A stretch of DNA of 7,608 nt from assembly GCA_902784025.1 (NCBI GenBank), contig CACZTF010000115.1:1-7608 (forward strand), given 5' to 3'. This DNA is from an uncultured Lachnospiraceae bacterium. GTDB lineage: Bacteria; Bacillota; Clostridia; Lachnospirales; Lachnospiraceae. Positions 6,030 to 7,608 of the stretch are shown piece after piece. Made by a program: the position numbers and the translations under genes. The notes below the pieces were generated by a model, which saw nothing but the letters and a program-made list of their open reading frames with translations, searched no databases and was not told the DNA's origin. Each line of letters begins with the position of its first letter. Position 1 is the stretch's first letter.

Positions 6030-7391
6030 GTTTTTAAAACTATGAATGGGGGCAGGTATCCTGCCCTCTCTTTTTATGAAATCAGAACAACCGAAACGGT
6101 TTACAGGCATGACCGGAGCATATCCGAGAAGACCGCCAAATTCAACAGTATCACCAACATCTTTACCTGCAACAGGGATGATCCTTACGGCAGTAGTTTT
6201 CTGGTTTACCATACCTATTGCAGCTTCATCAGCGATTATCCCTGAAATACTTGCAGCAGATGTATCGCCGGGTACAGCTATCATATCCAGACCGACAGAA
6301 CATACACAAGTCATAGCCTCTAATTTTTCAACAGACAAGGCTCCTGCATTTACGGCATCTATCATTCCCTGATCTTCACTTACGGGAATAAAAGCCCCGC
6401 TAAGCCCACCAACATAAGATGAAGCCATCACACCGCCTTTCTTTACCTGATCGTTTAACAGTGCCAGTGCAGCTGTAGTCCCCGGAGCACCGGGGTGCTC
6501 TACTCCTATTGCTTTTAATATATCTGCAACACTGTCACCAACCGCAGGGGTGGGAGCAAGAGACAGGTCAAGTATGCCAGGCTTAGCATCAAGTCTTTTT
6601 GCTGCCTCCTGTGACACCAGCTGCCCCACTCGTGTTATCTTAAAGGCAGTTTTTTTGATGATATCACAAAGTTCTCTGAAATCCGCAGTCTGCTTATTTT
6701 CTAATGCATATTTTACAACACCGGGACCGCTGACACCTACATGTATGACGACATCAGGCTCAGATATACCGTGAAATGCTCCGGCCATAAAAGGATTATC
6801 ATCCGGAGCATTACACAAAACAACCAGCTTTGCACAACCTATGGAATCATTGTCGCCGGTTTTTTCAGCAGTTTCCTTTATCATTTCTCCCATTAAACGT
6901 ACTGCATCCATATTTATTCCAGTCTTTGTAGAACCTACATTAACAGATGAACAGATATATTCTGTAGCTGATAGTGCTTCAGGAATTGAGCGCATAAAGA
7001 TATCTTCAGCTTCAGTACTACCCTTTGAAACTATTGCAGAAAAACCACCAATAAAGTTTACTCCTATATGTTCTGCTGCTTTATCCAGTGCCAGCGCTAT
7101 CCTTACATAATCTTGAGTATTGTTTGCGCAGGCACTTCCGACAGTTGCTATTGGCGTAACGGAAACACGCTTATTTACGATAGGTATACCAAATTCCCTC
7201 TCGAGCTGTTCACCTGTTTCCACTAATCTTCCGGCTTTATTAACTATTTTTTTATAAATGTTGTCACATAATATGTCAACATCATCTGAAATGCAGTCAA
7301 GAAGGCTTATACCCATGGTTATAGTACGCACATCAAGATTTTTCTGCTCTATCATCTTATTTGTTTCTGCAACTTCAAATATGTTTATCAT
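6027..7391 (-). CDS. UPF0210 / DUF711 family protein (PFL-like fold)
   Basis: The 454-residue protein matches the UPF0210 (DUF711) family, often annotated as PFL family protein. Typical segments include RTITMGISLLDC (about 22-33), VNKRVSVTPIA (72-82), NFIGGFSA (112-119), SSVNVGSTKTGINMDAV (148-164), HVGVSGPGVV (217-226), SLAPTPAVGDSVADIL (277-292), GLDMIAVPGDT (367-377) and the C-terminal GRIPAPIHSFKN (443-454). The length is normal for the family. The biochemical role is not established; family structures resemble the pyruvate formate-lyase barrel, but no glycyl-radical motif is visible near the C-terminus here. The start is supported by GGAG (7397-7400), five bases before the ATG. It lies 70 bases downstream of an ACT-domain gene on the same strand, a widely conserved pairing that suggests the ACT protein may regulate or bind it. 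The last codons overlap the tmcAL terminator. Confidence 0.93.
   Translation of the reverse strand: MINIFEVAETNKMIEQKNLDVRTITMGISLLDCISDDVDILCDNIYKKIVNKAGRLVETGEQLEREFGIPIVNKRVSVTPIATVGSACANNTQDYVRIALALDKAAEHIGVNFIGGFSAIVSKGSTEAEDIFMRSIPEALSATEYICSSVNVGSTKTGINMDAVRLMGEMIKETAEKTGDNDSIGCAKLVVLCNAPDDNPFMAGAFHGISEPDVVIHVGVSGPGVVKYALENKQTADFRELCDIIKKTAFKITRVGQLVSQEAAKRLDAKPGILDLSLAPTPAVGDSVADILKAIGVEHPGAPGTTAALALLNDQVKKGGVMASSYVGGLSGAFIPVSEDQGMIDAVNAGALSVEKLEAMTCVCSVGLDMIAVPGDTSAASISGIIADEAAIGMVNQKTTAVRIIPVAGKDVGDTVEFGGLLGYAPVMPVNRFGCSDFIKREGRIPAPIHSFKN
6048..6075 (+). terminator. Intrinsic terminator of tmcAL, inside the convergent gene's coding end
   Basis: GGGCAGG (6050-6056), loop TAT, CCTGCCC (6060-6066) form a strong GC-rich hairpin, extendable by a G-T and a G-C pair to nine base pairs. 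It is followed by TCTC and TTTTT (6071-6075). It lies about 40 bases after the tmcAL stop codon. On the minus strand the same bases encode residues 442-448 (EGRIPAP) of the UPF0210 protein. Confidence 0.75.
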
Positions 7392-7461
7392 AGTTTCTCC
7401 GATCTGTTTAAGTAATATTTATATTTTTTTATAATAATGATCAAAAGCTATAATGATAAGA

Positions 7462-7608
7462 TCATAACCTGTGCATCATATCAAATATTTCTTCTCTCTG
7501 GCACTTTACCGTAACGCCAATATCTTTACCTAAGCTTTCAAGATGTTCACTCAAAACATTAAAATCTTCAGAAGAACCGGAAATATCTACAATCATCATC
7601 ATATTGAA
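7462..7608 (-). CDS. ACT-domain protein, UPF0237 type (5'-partial)
   Basis: Reading the minus strand from the window edge gives 48 residues and a TGA stop (7462-7464). The sequence contains MMMIVDISGSSEDF, LSEHLESLGKDIGVTV and ends CQREEIFDMMHRL. This matches the C-terminal half of small ACT-domain proteins (UPF0237, about 90 residues), which typically end in a QREDIFDAMHRI-like motif. ACT domains usually bind amino acids or related small ligands. Its position just upstream of the UPF0210 gene on the same strand is the known family pairing and supports the call. The N-terminal half, start codon and promoter lie beyond the window. The 70 bases between the two genes are very AT-rich and show no clear terminator. 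Confidence 0.88.
   Translation of the reverse strand, partial: FNMMMIVDISGSSEDFNVLSEHLESLGKDIGVTVKCQREEIFDMMHRL

Noticed and set aside
6046..7110. Several plus-strand open frames opposite the UPF0210 gene
   Set aside because: They mirror a conserved coding sequence, lack ribosome binding sites and resemble no family known to me.
7392..7461. Possible promoter and inverted repeat (ATGATC 7437-7442 / GATCAT 7460-7465) between the ACT and UPF0210 genes
   Set aside because: Candidate boxes (TTTGAT and TATAAA) are weak in very AT-rich DNA, and the repeat arms are only six bases with a 17-base gap; cotranscription with the ACT gene is the simpler view.

Overview
The window looks like chromosomal DNA from a low-GC Firmicute, most likely a clostridium of the Lachnospiraceae type. 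The reasons are AT-rich intergenic DNA with strong AGGAGG ribosome binding sites, a four-cysteine ribosomal protein bL32 that starts MSICPKNK, a pta-ackA operon divergent from the tRNA acetate ligase tmcAL, and an ACT-domain/UPF0210 gene pair. The assignment rests on recalled family resemblance, not on a search. There is no sign of phage, transposon, CRISPR or plasmid genes. Every gene seen is intact except the two cut by the window edges.

Left part (1-1786): a sulfur/redox cluster. It begins with the C-terminal 212 residues of a CoA-disulfide reductase (pyridine nucleotide-disulfide oxidoreductase) fused to a rhodanese domain. Fifteen bases later comes a small rhodanese with a lipoprotein signal peptide. 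Facing them is a Crp/Fnr-family regulator with a Cys-x5-Cys pair in its sensor domain. This suggests one sulfane-sulfur or thiol-redox module with a cytoplasmic rhodanese, a membrane-anchored extracytoplasmic rhodanese and a candidate sensor.

Middle part (1814-4452): minus-strand housekeeping genes in the transcription order pta, ackA, rpmF. Pta and AckA convert acetyl-CoA to acetate with ATP formation. rpmF (bL32) has its own near-consensus promoter and a clear intrinsic terminator. The DUF177 (YceD) gene and plsX that often flank rpmF in Firmicutes are not here.

Right part (4446-7608): tmcAL (tRNA-Met cytidine acetate ligase) runs on the plus strand from a promoter whose -35 box overlaps the -35 box of the pta promoter. 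It is convergent with a UPF0210/DUF711 gene, and its intrinsic terminator lies inside the last codons of that gene. Upstream of the UPF0210 gene is the 3' end of an ACT-domain gene (UPF0237 type), cut by the window edge.

I found no convincing new multi-gene system. The most useful leads are the compact regulatory designs (overlapping divergent promoters at the acetate node, a terminator inside coding sequence, a probably leaderless regulator), two acidic insertions in TmcAL, an altered active-site segment in AckA, and the paired rhodaneses next to a cysteine-containing Crp/Fnr regulator. No gene-free stretch exceeds 120 bases.
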